From: Allobacillus halotolerans | Lineage (GTDB): Bacteria; Bacillota; Bacilli; Bacillales; Alkalibacillaceae | Assembly: GCF_028743495.1 (NCBI RefSeq) | Contig: NZ_CP117968.1 | Reading direction: 5' to 3' (one strand) | Length of the DNA stretch: 64,000 nucleotides | In this document: one piece after another, positions 1-8,700 of the stretch | Position numbering within the stretch: the first letter of the stretch is position 1 | How the letters are laid out: each line of letters starts with the position of its first letter | Notes under the pieces: generated by a model | What the model was told of the DNA's origin: nothing | The model's database searches: none | The model's input: the letters and a program-made list of their open reading frames with translations, nothing else | Program-made: the position numbers and the translations under genes

Positions 1-133
1 ACACAAACAAAAAAACAAAAATTCCAAGGAGTAAAACGAGTAAAAAACTAATAGACTCATTTTGTTCACGGACGATGACGACTAACATTGCGGCTACCAT
101 GATAATAACGAAAAGCTGTAAAATTGATCCCAT
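1..133 (-). CDS. spoIIIAD: Stage III sporulation protein AD (N-terminal part, runs off window)
   Basis: Only the first 44 codons are present; the gene continues past the left edge. The ATG lies 13 bases after the spoIIIAC stop and has a GGAACGG-like Shine-Dalgarno. The visible peptide opens MGSILQLFVIIMVAAML, a hydrophobic helix followed by a short charged loop and a second helix. That is the expected start of SpoIIIAD, a polytopic protein of the SpoIIIA-SpoIIQ channel in the forespore outer membrane. The identity rests on this hydrophobic pattern and on its position directly after spoIIIAC, as in all Bacillus spoIIIA operons. Confidence 0.85.
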   Translation of the reverse strand, partial: MGSILQLFVIIMVAAMLVVIVREQNESISFLLVLLLGIFVFLFV

Positions 134-146
134 GTATACCGTTCCT

Positions 147-356
147 TTACATGATCATTTGTAAGATAAAAACGGATTTAATTTGGTTGAATAAACGGGA
201 TAAGTAATCGATGACAATCACTAAGACGATAATAAAGCCAATTAAAGTTGCCCAATGAGCAATGTCTTCCTTACCCATTTGTTTCAGAACGGTATGAATG
301 ATTGCGACAATAATGCCGACACCTGCCACTTGAAACAAAATATAAATATCTTGCAT
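147..356 (-). CDS. spoIIIAC: Stage III sporulation protein AC
   Basis: A 69-residue protein with two predicted membrane helices (about residues 7-24 and 35-53), the usual size of SpoIIIAC. It is a small integral membrane component of the mother-cell-to-forespore feeding-tube complex, required for late sigma-G activity. It sits between spoIIIAB and spoIIIAD with 17- and 13-base gaps, so it is co-transcribed from the sigma-E-like promoter upstream of spoIIIAA. The GAGGGGGATGAATCG stretch ahead of the ATG is a strong ribosome binding site. Nothing unusual is seen. Confidence 0.93.
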   Translation of the reverse strand: MQDIYILFQVAGVGIIVAIIHTVLKQMGKEDIAHWATLIGFIIVLVIVIDYLSRLFNQIKSVFILQMIM

Positions 357-373
357 CGATTCATCCCCCTCTC

Positions 374-895
374 CTAAATCAAAACCAATACAATTAAAAC
401 GCCTGTCAGTAATCCCAATGTTCGGCTCATATTCGCAAACCGTTTCTCCTCTTCAACAGATTCATTCAACTGCTTATGTAAATGAATCGATGCTAACTCA
501 ATTTGTTTCTTTTGTTGCACTAAATCGTGCAATCCTAATGTATCTCCAAATTGCTTCAATACATGGAGATCTTTTTTAGTCAGTGCCAGCCGATGAAAGT
601 GATTTTGAATGGTCTCCTGCCAAACTTCTTGAAGTGAATAATCAACGTGTGTGAGTCGCTTATTGAGATCGTCGAAAAAGTGGGAAACTGGCTCGCTTAA
701 TTGTTCAGAAAGTAATTCAAACAATGACTGAATCGGCAACTTTCCAAATGTCATTTCTGCTTCCATTAATTGCAGTGCTTGAATGAATTCGCGTAATTGA
801 TTGGTTCTACCTTTAAACTTATTTGATTTATCGATTCCTACCCACGTGCACGTGAACAGGATGAGCAGCATGCCGATCCATTTCATGCTGTACAC
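374..895 (-). CDS. spoIIIAB: Stage III sporulation protein AB
   Basis: A 173-codon frame. The likely true start is the internal Met at residue 4 (MKWIGMLLIL), which begins the N-terminal membrane anchor typical of SpoIIIAB. The middle is a soluble helical domain containing the family-typical stretch LKQFGDTLGLHD, followed by a C-terminal membrane helix (about residues 155-173). SpoIIIAB is an SpoIIIA channel component with a fold resembling type II secretion GspF. It overlaps the end of spoIIIAA by about 60-68 bases, longer than the few-base overlap usual for this operon. Expression should follow the upstream sigma-E promoter. Confidence 0.92.
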   Translation of the reverse strand: MYSMKWIGMLLILFTCTWVGIDKSNKFKGRTNQLREFIQALQLMEAEMTFGKLPIQSLFELLSEQLSEPVSHFFDDLNKRLTHVDYSLQEVWQETIQNHFHRLALTKKDLHVLKQFGDTLGLHDLVQQKKQIELASIHLHKQLNESVEEEKRFANMSRTLGLLTGVLIVLVLI

Positions 896-1823
896 TCCTT
901 ATCCTCTCGGCTCTTTTGATTTCTTCAAACCGATGGTTATATACGTTTTTGACAGTACCAGGTGGGGACAGTCGATCTAGGAAAACAAAGCGCTCGATGG
1001 CTCTTTCACGAATTAACGCTTGAATTGAAGGTCTTTTCTGTATATCTTCTATCGATTCTCCGTGAACACTACAGATCAACTTAACTCCTGCATAGACTGC
1101 CTCAAGTAACCCTTGTGAGTCTTTTTCATGGCCAATTTCATCTACAACAATCACTTCTGGAGACATTGATCGAATCATCATTATGATTCCTTCTGCCTTC
1201 GGACAATCGGACATTACATCCGTTCGATTTCCGACAGGCTGTTGTGGGATACCGTTTAATGTCGCTGCAATTTCATTTCGCTCATCAATTAACCCAACAC
1301 GATGGTGCTGAAAACCATTCTCTGCATCGCTTATTTGCCTGATGATATCTCGCAAAATAGTTGTTTTTCCTGTTTTCGGTGGACCCACAATCAACGTATT
1401 CAACACATTTGAATGGTTGTCCATGATCATTGGACTAATCATCTGAGCAGAACCAATAATTGCTCTAGCAACCCGGATATTAAATGATGAAACATGGCTA
1501 ATTGCCTTAACCATTCCATCTTGGATATTCACTGATCCACTCAAACCTATCCGGTGCCCTCCAGGTAAAGTAATGAACCCTCTTTTCAGCTCTTCTTCTA
1601 ACCGATATACAGAATGCTGACTAATTCGAGCTAAAAATCTTTTCGATTCTTCTTGGGTCAGCTGAATGGAATCAATCATGATCGATCTTGACGTTAATAC
1701 CACTTCAGTCGGTCGGTGAACCCGAAGCCGAATTTCTTCTAATTCGTTCAGTTCACTCGCTGTTACAGATTCTTTTATTTTGCTTACAATATATGGTGGT
1801 AACACGTTTAATACTTCTTCCAA
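828..1823 (-). CDS. spoIIIAA: Stage III sporulation protein AA (secretion-type ATPase)
   Basis: A 331-residue ATPase, about 24 residues longer than B. subtilis SpoIIIAA. It has a Walker A motif GPPKTGKTT near residue 145, a DERNEI segment, and the Walker B-like VIVVDEIG, as in type II/IV secretion ATPases. It is the cytosolic motor-like part of the SpoIIIA channel in the mother cell. The start is TTG (MEEVLNVLPPY), six bases after a GGGGGAAG site. The extra C-terminal tail, rich in Arg and His, lies entirely in the overlap with spoIIIAB, so either the tail is real or the overlap is an accident of a lost stop codon. First gene of the operon. Confidence 0.93.
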   Translation of the reverse strand: MEEVLNVLPPYIVSKIKESVTASELNELEEIRLRVHRPTEVVLTSRSIMIDSIQLTQEESKRFLARISQHSVYRLEEELKRGFITLPGGHRIGLSGSVNIQDGMVKAISHVSSFNIRVARAIIGSAQMISPMIMDNHSNVLNTLIVGPPKTGKTTILRDIIRQISDAENGFQHHRVGLIDERNEIAATLNGIPQQPVGNRTDVMSDCPKAEGIIMMIRSMSPEVIVVDEIGHEKDSQGLLEAVYAGVKLICSVHGESIEDIQKRPSIQALIRERAIERFVFLDRLSPPGTVKNVYNHRFEEIKRAERIRSVQHEMDRHAAHPVHVHVGRNR

Positions 1824-1851
1824 AAAACTTCCCCCTTGCTTGTCTTATCTC

Positions 1852-1880
1852 ATTCTATGAGGCGTAGGTTCGAGTTATGC
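1852..1880 (-). promoter_or_regulatory. Sigma-E-like promoter of the spoIIIA operon
   Basis: Read on the minus strand, GCATAAC (1880-1874) and CATAGAAT (1859-1852) are separated by 14 bases and lie about 30 bases before the spoIIIAA start. They match the mother-cell sigma-E consensus (ATA-type -35, CATANAAT-type -10), as known for spoIIIA in B. subtilis. The match is read by eye; no start-site data. Confidence 0.7.
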
Positions 1881-2035
1881 GTTTGAAATCTATTACTTAA
1901 GTGATTCTTATTTCGTTAACGCTTAAGAGAATTTCGCGAGAATCATGATATATTTCGTTGTCTGATTAATTTTAATTAAAGAAGGAGTAAAACAGAGGGT
2001 AATTAAAAAGTGGTAGAAAGACATTATTCCGGGTA

Positions 2036-2084
2036 TAAAAAAACCTGTAGTTAACGTCTAAATTGGCGTTAACTACAGGTTTAA
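2036..2084 (-). terminator. Rho-independent terminator after efp
   Basis: A 16-base perfect inverted repeat (AAACCTGTAGTTAACG and its complement) with a 10-base loop, followed on the minus strand by a T run (2035-2041). It lies directly after the efp stop and closes the aroQ-peptidase-efp unit. The rest of 1881-2035 shows no gene. Confidence 0.85.
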
Positions 2085-2098
2085 TTTTCATTCAAAAT

Positions 2099-2659
2099 TT
2101 AGTGAGCTCTGGAAACATATTTTCCATCACTTGTACTTATGACTAACCGGTCTCCTTGGTTGACAAAGAAAGGTACTTGTACAGAATATCCTGTTTCTAG
2201 TTTTGCAGGTTTTGTTCCACCACTGGCTGTATCACCTTTTATGCCGGGTTCGGTTTCGATTACTTCAAGTTCAACGTTCTTTGGTAATTCAATGCCCAGT
2301 GTTTTTCCGTCATAAATCATAACGGTCACTTGGCTATTTTCTTTTAAGAAGTTCAGTTCTTCTTTAATCGTATCTCCTGGAATATCAAGTTGATCATATG
2401 TTTCTGTATCCATAAATGTATGGTCTTCATCTACCGAGTATAAATATTGCATTGGGCGACGTTCCAAATGTGCCGTGTTCACTTTCTCTCCAGCTCGGAA
2501 CGTTTTTTCTTGGGTATTCCCGTTTTCAAGATTTTTTAATTTCGACCGAACAAACGCTGCACCTTTACCCGGTTTTACGTGCTGAAATTCGAGAACTTGC
2601 CAAATGGAACCATCAAGCTCGATTGTTTGTCCTGTTTTAAAATCGTTTACTGAAATCAT
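2099..2659 (-). CDS. efp: Elongation factor P
   Basis: A 186-residue protein with the three beta-barrel domains of EF-P. EF-P binds ribosomes stalled at polyproline and restores peptide-bond formation. The modified-lysine loop reads VKPGKGAAFVRSK, with the lysine at residue 32 as in B. subtilis, where that residue carries 5-aminopentanol. Length is typical. A GAGGAGGAATAGGA site precedes the ATG. The X-Pro peptidase gene ends 23 bases upstream, so the two are probably one transcript, as in most Firmicutes. Confidence 0.97.
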   Translation of the reverse strand: MISVNDFKTGQTIELDGSIWQVLEFQHVKPGKGAAFVRSKLKNLENGNTQEKTFRAGEKVNTAHLERRPMQYLYSVDEDHTFMDTETYDQLDIPGDTIKEELNFLKENSQVTVMIYDGKTLGIELPKNVELEVIETEPGIKGDTASGGTKPAKLETGYSVQVPFFVNQGDRLVISTSDGKYVSRAH

Positions 2660-2682
2660 TCCTATTCCTCCTCTACTCTCTT

Positions 2683-3744
2683 TTAAAGAGTAATTAATTC
2701 TTTTGTTGAAAAGTTCAGTGGTTCATTGCCATTTTCAGTAATAACAATATCATCTTCAATTCGGCAACCGCCGACATTCGGGATGTAGATCCCTGGTTCA
2801 ATGGTTACAACCATACCTGGTTTCAACTCGGTATCCGATTTCAAAGATAAGCTTGGCGCTTCATGTACATCCATCCCTAATCCGTGACCAGTAGAGTGTC
2901 CAAAATAAGAGCCGTATCCATTTTCTTCAATATAATCACGGGTAAGTGCATCAGCCTCTTTTCCTGTCATGCCGGCTTTTGTCCCTTCCATTCCCTTGAG
3001 CTGTGCCTGTAAAACGGTATCATAAATTTCTTTTAATTGGTCACTGACTTCACCAACGGCTAACGTACGGGTAATATCTGAACAATATCCTTTATATAAT
3101 GCGCCAAAGTCAAGGGTGACTAGCTCTCCCGATTGAATTTCCTTATCGGAGGCAACTCCATGAGGTAAAGCTCCTCGGTAACCAGAAGCAACAATTATAT
3201 CAAAGGATGATGACGTTGCACCTTGCTTACGCATAAAGAATTCTAATTCATTCGAAACGTCAATTTCTTTGACGCCTGGTTTAATGAATCCCTGGATATG
3301 TTCATAAGCGGCATCTGCAATTTTGCCGGCTTCTTTCATGATTGCAAGTTCTTCATCAGATTTTACAATGCGTAATTTCTCCACTAATCCATTAACTGGA
3401 ACAAATTCACTCTTTAGCGCATTTTTATAAAGTTCAAATATGGCATAAGTCAAATCTTGTTTCTCGAATCCTAATTTCTTGATTCCCAGTTGTTCGACTT
3501 GGGTTGCCACTTCGACGTGAACCGGGCCTTTATGCTCGACAATCGTAAATCCTTTTACTTGATCCTTCGCTTGTTCTGTATACCGAAAATCAGTAATGAA
3601 AACAGCTTCATCTTCAGTAACCAATACGACTCCGGCAGTACCTGTGAATCCAGTCATATAACGTCTGTTCTGTCCATTCGTAATCAACATGCCGTCTACA
3701 CTTTCTTCTCTAATGATTTCTCTGAGCTTATGTAGTTTCTCCAT
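2683..3744 (-). CDS. yqhT: Xaa-Pro aminopeptidase (M24 family, YqhT-like)
   Basis: A 353-residue M24 metallopeptidase that should cleave the N-terminal residue from peptides with proline at position 2. An N-terminal creatinase-like domain (about 1-125) precedes the pita-bread catalytic domain. The five metal ligands are visible: LDFGALYKGYCSDITRT (two Asp), GHSTGHGLGMDVHE (His), TIEPGIY (Glu) and RIEDD (Glu). It lies between aroQ and efp with gaps of 13 and 23 bases and a GGGGAG Shine-Dalgarno, the standard Bacillus arrangement. Cytosolic; no signal peptide. Confidence 0.93.
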   Translation of the reverse strand: MEKLHKLREIIREESVDGMLITNGQNRRYMTGFTGTAGVVLVTEDEAVFITDFRYTEQAKDQVKGFTIVEHKGPVHVEVATQVEQLGIKKLGFEKQDLTYAIFELYKNALKSEFVPVNGLVEKLRIVKSDEELAIMKEAGKIADAAYEHIQGFIKPGVKEIDVSNELEFFMRKQGATSSSFDIIVASGYRGALPHGVASDKEIQSGELVTLDFGALYKGYCSDITRTLAVGEVSDQLKEIYDTVLQAQLKGMEGTKAGMTGKEADALTRDYIEENGYGSYFGHSTGHGLGMDVHEAPSLSLKSDTELKPGMVVTIEPGIYIPNVGGCRIEDDIVITENGNEPLNFSTKELITL

Positions 3745-3757
3745 GTTTTTCTCCCCT

Positions 3758-4192
3758 TTATGATTGTTTTTTCAAAAATGAATAAGCTGCCATTAAGTAT
3801 CCTTCTATCCCAAATCCGGTAATTTGCCCCGAAACTACAGGAGCTAGATACGAATACTGTCGAAAAGATTCTCTAGCATAAATATTGGAAATATGCACTT
3901 CTACGACAGGTGTCGAAATGGCTTCCACTGCATCTCTTAATGCAATGCTTGTATGCGAATAGGCTCCTGGATTAAAAATAATCCCTGAATAGTTGTCATC
4001 CGCTTCATGAAGAGCATCAATTAATTCCCCCTCATGATTCGATTGAAAACTCTCTAAAGAAATATCGTGTTCAACCAAGAAGTTTCGCACACGTTTCTCA
4101 ATCGTTTCAAAATTAACCGTTCCATACACTTGAGGATTTCGTTTGCCAAGCATATTTAAATTCGGTCCATTTAGAAGTAGAATCTTCTCCAT
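3758..4192 (-). CDS. aroQ: Type II 3-dehydroquinate dehydratase
   Basis: A 144-residue type II dehydroquinase. It converts 3-dehydroquinate to 3-dehydroshikimate, step three of the shikimate pathway, and usually forms a dodecamer. Diagnostic segments are LNGPNLNMLGKRNPQVYG with the catalytic Tyr, FQSNHEGELID, FNPGAYSHTSIALRDA, and VEVHISNIYARESFR with the active-site His. Length is typical. An AGGGGAATAGGC site precedes the ATG. The shikimate kinase gene of the same pathway lies at 17.9 kb, not in this operon. Confidence 0.96.
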   Translation of the reverse strand: MEKILLLNGPNLNMLGKRNPQVYGTVNFETIEKRVRNFLVEHDISLESFQSNHEGELIDALHEADDNYSGIIFNPGAYSHTSIALRDAVEAISTPVVEVHISNIYARESFRQYSYLAPVVSGQITGFGIEGYLMAAYSFLKKQS

Positions 4193-4273
4193 GCCTATTC
4201 CCCTTTTTTTCCTACAATAATTTTAGTTTATCATAAAATGTACAGGCATGTTATTCATCCGATAATTGTAATC

Positions 4274-4756
4274 TTATTCTTGAAAAGTAATCCGCTCACC
4301 ATTCGCATCAAAAGCAATCGTGTAGGCGACGAATACTCCGTACATAACGAACTGGCAAACCGTTGCCGCAATCGTATCCATTTCTAGTTCATTAAAATTT
4401 GGAACGTAAGAGAAATATGGGTTTAGCAAAATGAAAAAAACTGCCCATAAGATCACTCCATAGATTACCCCATGAATGACACGTGCGAACTTTTTAAAGA
4501 AATAATAATAAATAATTGCCGGAATGGTGCCTAATAAACCAAGGATGAGAAGGCTGATCAGTTCTCCAGACCACCCTTCTGTCCAGCTTCCTGTAAAAAA
4601 CGAACGAAGGATAAAACTCGCATGCGAAACAGTCGAAAAAGACATGAAGTAACCAAGCGAACTGATTGCCCCCCATAATAACGCACCGACAAAACCAGTT
4701 ACCAAGCTTTTCACCAGTAAATTTTGATTTTTTCTCGGATAACTTTCCTCACTCAT
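4274..4756 (-). CDS. yqhR: YqhR-family membrane protein
   Basis: A 160-residue protein with four predicted membrane helices (about residues 15-38, 62-84, 92-113 and 127-150) and a short acidic loop. It matches the conserved, uncharacterised YqhR family by position between aroQ and yqhP in Bacillus. The ATG at 4756 is preferred over the TTG three bases earlier because GAGGTGA lies at the right distance. No catalytic motif is visible and the function is unknown. Confidence 0.8.
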   Translation of the reverse strand: MSEESYPRKNQNLLVKSLVTGFVGALLWGAISSLGYFMSFSTVSHASFILRSFFTGSWTEGWSGELISLLILGLLGTIPAIIYYYFFKKFARVIHGVIYGVILWAVFFILLNPYFSYVPNFNELEMDTIAATVCQFVMYGVFVAYTIAFDANGERITFQE

Positions 4757-4879
4757 CAAATCACCTCGGTTTTAATTTGGACGATTAAGGGAAAATCATA
4801 CAATAAGAATAGGTATATAGATATCCAAAAGTGGTATAATGATGATAAATAAAGGTCGGATAGAAAGGAGTGCCTAATA

Positions 4880-5239
4880 ATGAAGTGGGGTAAATGGATA
4901 GCTTATGGAATTGCGATTCTTGCTGTAATTGGTTTAGTAGGCCAACTGATTATCAATCCAGGAGGCTTTTTACGAAATATGCTGATGATGATTGGTGTCG
5001 CAGTCATTGTTGGTTTTCTACTCTATTTCTTCTTAGTACGAAGAAGAAGCAATGTGAGTAGTGGTTATAAAAAGGCACTGAAGCAGTCAAAACAGATGTA
5101 TGGAAAATCTGGAGCTAAAGTAAAACCAAACATGAAAGCAAAGACAGGTGGCCAATCAAAACTGCAACGGATGCCGCGGATCAAAAAAAGATCAGGCAAT
5201 CAACCAGAGTTGCGCGTTATTGAAGGTAATAAAAAATAA
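4880..5239 (+). CDS. SA1362/YqhP-family small membrane protein
   Basis: A 119-residue protein. Two adjacent membrane helices (about 7-26 and 33-51) are followed by a very basic tail rich in Lys, Arg, Ser and Gly (residues 52-119), suggesting a cytosolic nucleic-acid- or lipid-contacting tail. The size and layout, and the position divergent from yqhR, fit the YqhP / SA1362 family of unknown function. A GAAAGGAGTG site precedes the ATG, and a TATAAT sits at 4835-4840. A terminator hairpin follows. Confidence 0.7.
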   Translation: MKWGKWIAYGIAILAVIGLVGQLIINPGGFLRNMLMMIGVAVIVGFLLYFFLVRRRSNVSSGYKKALKQSKQMYGKSGAKVKPNMKAKTGGQSKLQRMPRIKKRSGNQPELRVIEGNKK

Positions 5240-5279
5240 TAATATGCTTGCTACTTGTAATACAACATCTATGATTGCA

Positions 5280-5334
5280 ACCATAACCCTAGCCAGTGGA
5301 CTATTAAAAAAGTCCAAAGCTAGGGTTTCATTTT
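5280..5334 (+). terminator. Terminator after the YqhP-like gene
   Basis: AACCCTAGC ... GCTAGGGTTT forms a 9-10 bp stem, with an inner GGAC/GTCC pairing in the loop, followed by a T-rich stretch. It lies 45 bases after the stop of the upstream gene. Confidence 0.75.
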
Positions 5335-5399
5335 GTCATTTGGCTTCCGATTTTTAAAACACCTTAATGAATCAATTTCAAAAATTTGCGCTCATCGTT

Positions 5400-5545
5400 G
5401 TCAGGGAAGCGTAAAACGTCGTTCAGAGAGTATCAATGCCCGAATCGGAAACGAGATTCTGATTTCGATCGAATAGATAGCGGCTAATCAACCGAATCGA
5501 ATGCGTGACTCTGATTTCAGTCGAATAGACCGAGTATTAGGTAGC
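5400..5545. repeat. Degenerate tandem repeat with about 52-bp period
   Basis: GATTCTGATTTC at 5455 recurs as GACTCTGATTTC at 5507, exactly 52 bases on. Each is followed by TCGAATAGA, and about 22 of the first 26 bases match. An earlier partial copy (ATCAATGCCCGAATCGGAAACGA, from about 5431) resembles 5488-5506. The CGAATAGA-plus-GCGGCT block resembles CGAATAGACGCGCTC in the 52-bp arrays at 29.4 and 38.6 kb, so this may be a decayed member of the same family. It occupies most of the gene-free stretch 5335-5640; no credible gene is seen there. Confidence 0.5.
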
Positions 5546-5649
5546 TGGCTAGTCTATCTAGCGAAGACTAGATCCAGAGAAATACAGCTAGTTCAACTAA
5601 AGCATTTAAAAAAGAGCAATTATGAAATTGAGTCTTATGAAAACGAACT

Positions 5650-5693
5650 AAAAAAGATGATCCCGAATTTCGATCGAGATCATCTTTTATTAA
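5650..5693. terminator. Hairpin terminator, probably bidirectional, between YqhP-like gene and nrdJ
   Basis: AAAAAAGATGATC ... GATCATCTTTTA forms an 11-bp stem around a short loop, with A and T runs on opposite sides. It lies downstream of nrdJ (which ends at 5774), where a second, weaker hairpin AATAAAGA ... TCTTTATT at 5740-5762 is also present. Confidence 0.65.
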
Positions 5694-5773
5694 TTGGTTA
5701 ATTTTTAAAACTACCATTCATTTAGAACACTGTTCATAGAATAAAGACTGCTTCTCTTTATTCTATTCAATAT

Positions 5774-8700
5774 CTACAATCCACACTTCAACTGAGCACC
5801 ACAGTTTGTGCATGTGTTGCATCCACCAACGTCTTCAATACTCCCTTGGCGACAAACCGGGCAAGTATCACCGATTTCAGAACCGATGTTCATATTCGTC
5901 TTTTCCAACTCTTTAACAGTATCGACAAGGACAACTTTCTTTTCTTCTTCCTCGAACAATTCTGTCTGCTCAGAGAAATCATTTTCTTCGGCTTTCAAGG
6001 TTAATACTTGGCTATCTCGACTACCGTCTACATAAACCGTACCACCTTTAGCACCGCCTTTATATAATCTTCTGTACACTTGTTCCACTTGATCGACACG
6101 GTACCCTTTAGGCGCATTGACCGTTTTTGAAATAGAGCTGTCTACCCAACGCTGAATGACACATTGTGTATCTGCGTGGGCCTCTGGTGATAGACTCATT
6201 GCCGTAACAAACCACTTCGGAAGGTTATCTGGATCTTGCTCTGGATGAAGTTCTAAATATTCGTTTACAATATCCGCTTTAACTTCGATAAATTTACCAA
6301 GTCTTCCACTACGATAGTAAGTGAAGGAGAAATATGGCTCTAATCCTGTTGACACACCTACCATTGTTCCTGTTGAGCCGGTTGGTGCAACTGTTAACAA
6401 ATGAGAGTTTCTAATTCCATATTGTAGAACACCTTCACGAATATCTTCTGGCATCTTTTGCATATACCCTGTCTCAATGAAACGCTGTCTAAGTTCTTGC
6501 GTTTCTTCCTCCGTCTCCCCGATTAAGAATGGGAAGCTTCCTTTTTCTTTAGCCAGTTGAATGGATTCACGGTAGGCTGTTGTGGCAATCGTTTCAAATA
6601 TTTTATCAACTAATTGATTACCTTCATTGGAACCATATTCCGTTTGACAATAAATCAAGAGATCATGTAATCCCATAACACCTAAACCGATTCTTCTTTC
6701 TCCTAGTGCTTGCACTCTATTGTCCTCAAGAAAATATGGCGTTGAGTCAATGACATTATCTTGCATACGAACGCCAACTCTTACAGTTTCTTTCAACTTT
6801 TCAAAATCAGGCTTCGCTTGCTGCTTGTCCGCAATGGCTGCTAGATTGACTGCTGCTAAGTTACAGACAGAATACGGTGCTAGTGGTTGTTCGCCGCAGT
6901 TATGAACGACGACACCATTAGCAATCAGTGAGTGCGTTTCTGGCTCTGTAATATCGTAAACAGTTACAACCTCTCCCTCATCAATGCTCTCAACTTTCGT
7001 GACGAACTTTTCATTTTTGCGAGATGATTTAGGAACGACTGCTAACAAATCTTCTTTTCGTTGAATGTGCTTGAATCCAATTTCTGTTTTAAACAATGAC
7101 AAGTTATTTCCTGAAATGACTAGTTCATAGAATGGTTTACTTTCATAAACCTTTTCTTCACCCTCTTTTGTTACATAACGGAAATTCATTTGATTGCGCT
7201 TTTCACGTGAATAGATTTTTCCGTGAATGCCATAGTTCAATAAGAGTAGCTGTGTGTCCTGCAATAACTCTTTAGATGTAGATGTTAAACGAACTGTACG
7301 ATGATTCTTATCTTTCGTATATACCGTTCCATCAGCACAGAAGAGGCCACGCAAGAAATTGGTTACCGTTGACTTCTTAGCTGTGAAAATGGATTCAGGA
7401 ACTCTCTTTTCGTGCGCACGACACGATTTAACGCCCCACGCATTCATTTGATCCGTAAATGCTTTCCGGTTATAGCTTGCTTGGAACGTACCATTTTCTC
7501 TTTCCATGACTTTTGGTGTGAAACCACTTAATTCATGGCCAATTTCGAGAATTTCAGGGATGATTTCTTGGTCATCTTTACCAAACACAAGTCCAACACG
7601 GCGATCTTTTGAAAGCCAGCCATCGCCTGTTAACCAACCTAGGAACAATCCAGCTCTCTCTCCGATCCCGTCGTGTTCCGCAAATTGTCCTTCACCGGAT
7701 TGAATATAAACTAGGTCTTCCTTCGTCAATTCTTGTGCTTCTTTCCAACCTTTATCCGTGTAAACGCGGTGATCTGGCGTAACATTTAGCTTCATACCGT
7801 TCTTCAATTGTATATCCAATGTTTGTTTTTCTCCTGTTGGAAATACAATCGCTTCACGGTGTGTAATGCCTGGCACTTCTTGATCTCTACCGTTGACCAC
7901 CTTCGCTTGTTCTATCAAACGGTTATCAGTTGCCGTTAAGAAGGATTTGTTGCCGACTTTTTTGTATAATTCTTCGATCGTCATTAATCCAAACTCTGTT
8001 GATATTCTTGTAGATGGATGGAAACACGGATTCGTCGCGACCACTTTTTGACCATAAGCAGTAGCGTTTGTTTCTTTGTTCGCATTATCGATGAAAAAGA
8101 TCCCTGGCTCGGCTGAGTAAGTCGCACAAATATTAATTAAATTCCATAAATCTTTTGCTTTAATGGTTTTATACGTGCGAATTCCGAAACCTTCTTTTTC
8201 CCATTCGCGAACATCCCCAACCTCATGCCAATTGGCATTGTAATAGTCCATTTCTTCGTTTGTATAATTTTCAACATCCGGGAACCTTAATTCATAAGTT
8301 TCATCCTGTTCGACGGCTTCCATAAATTCATCTGTTATACAAACTGAAATATTGGCTCCGGTCAAGAATTCCGGGTGATGTACACTATATGTTCCACCAT
8401 CACGGAGCTTTTCTTCAGCATCTCTTATGTTCTGGTCTGAAAATCCTCCTTGGCCGGGAATATGCTTATAATTTACTACACCTTGATACATTTGTGCTTC
8501 TGTTTCATTCAGCGGTGTGAATTTGAGCTTGTCTTTGGCCATTTGCTGAATTGTCTCATCTTCAATATTTTCAATCAGATATCTTAGAATTCTCGGGTTT
8601 TGCATTTTAGAGATGATGAATTCAATAATGTCTGGATGCCAATCATTTAACATAATCATTTGTGCACCGCGTCTTGAACCGCCTTGCTCAACCAAATGTG

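Noticed and set aside
5501..5701. 66-codon open frame on the plus strand
   Set aside because: It starts within the degenerate 52-bp repeat, ends in the terminator stem, and has no Shine-Dalgarno. Chance reading of repeat DNA.
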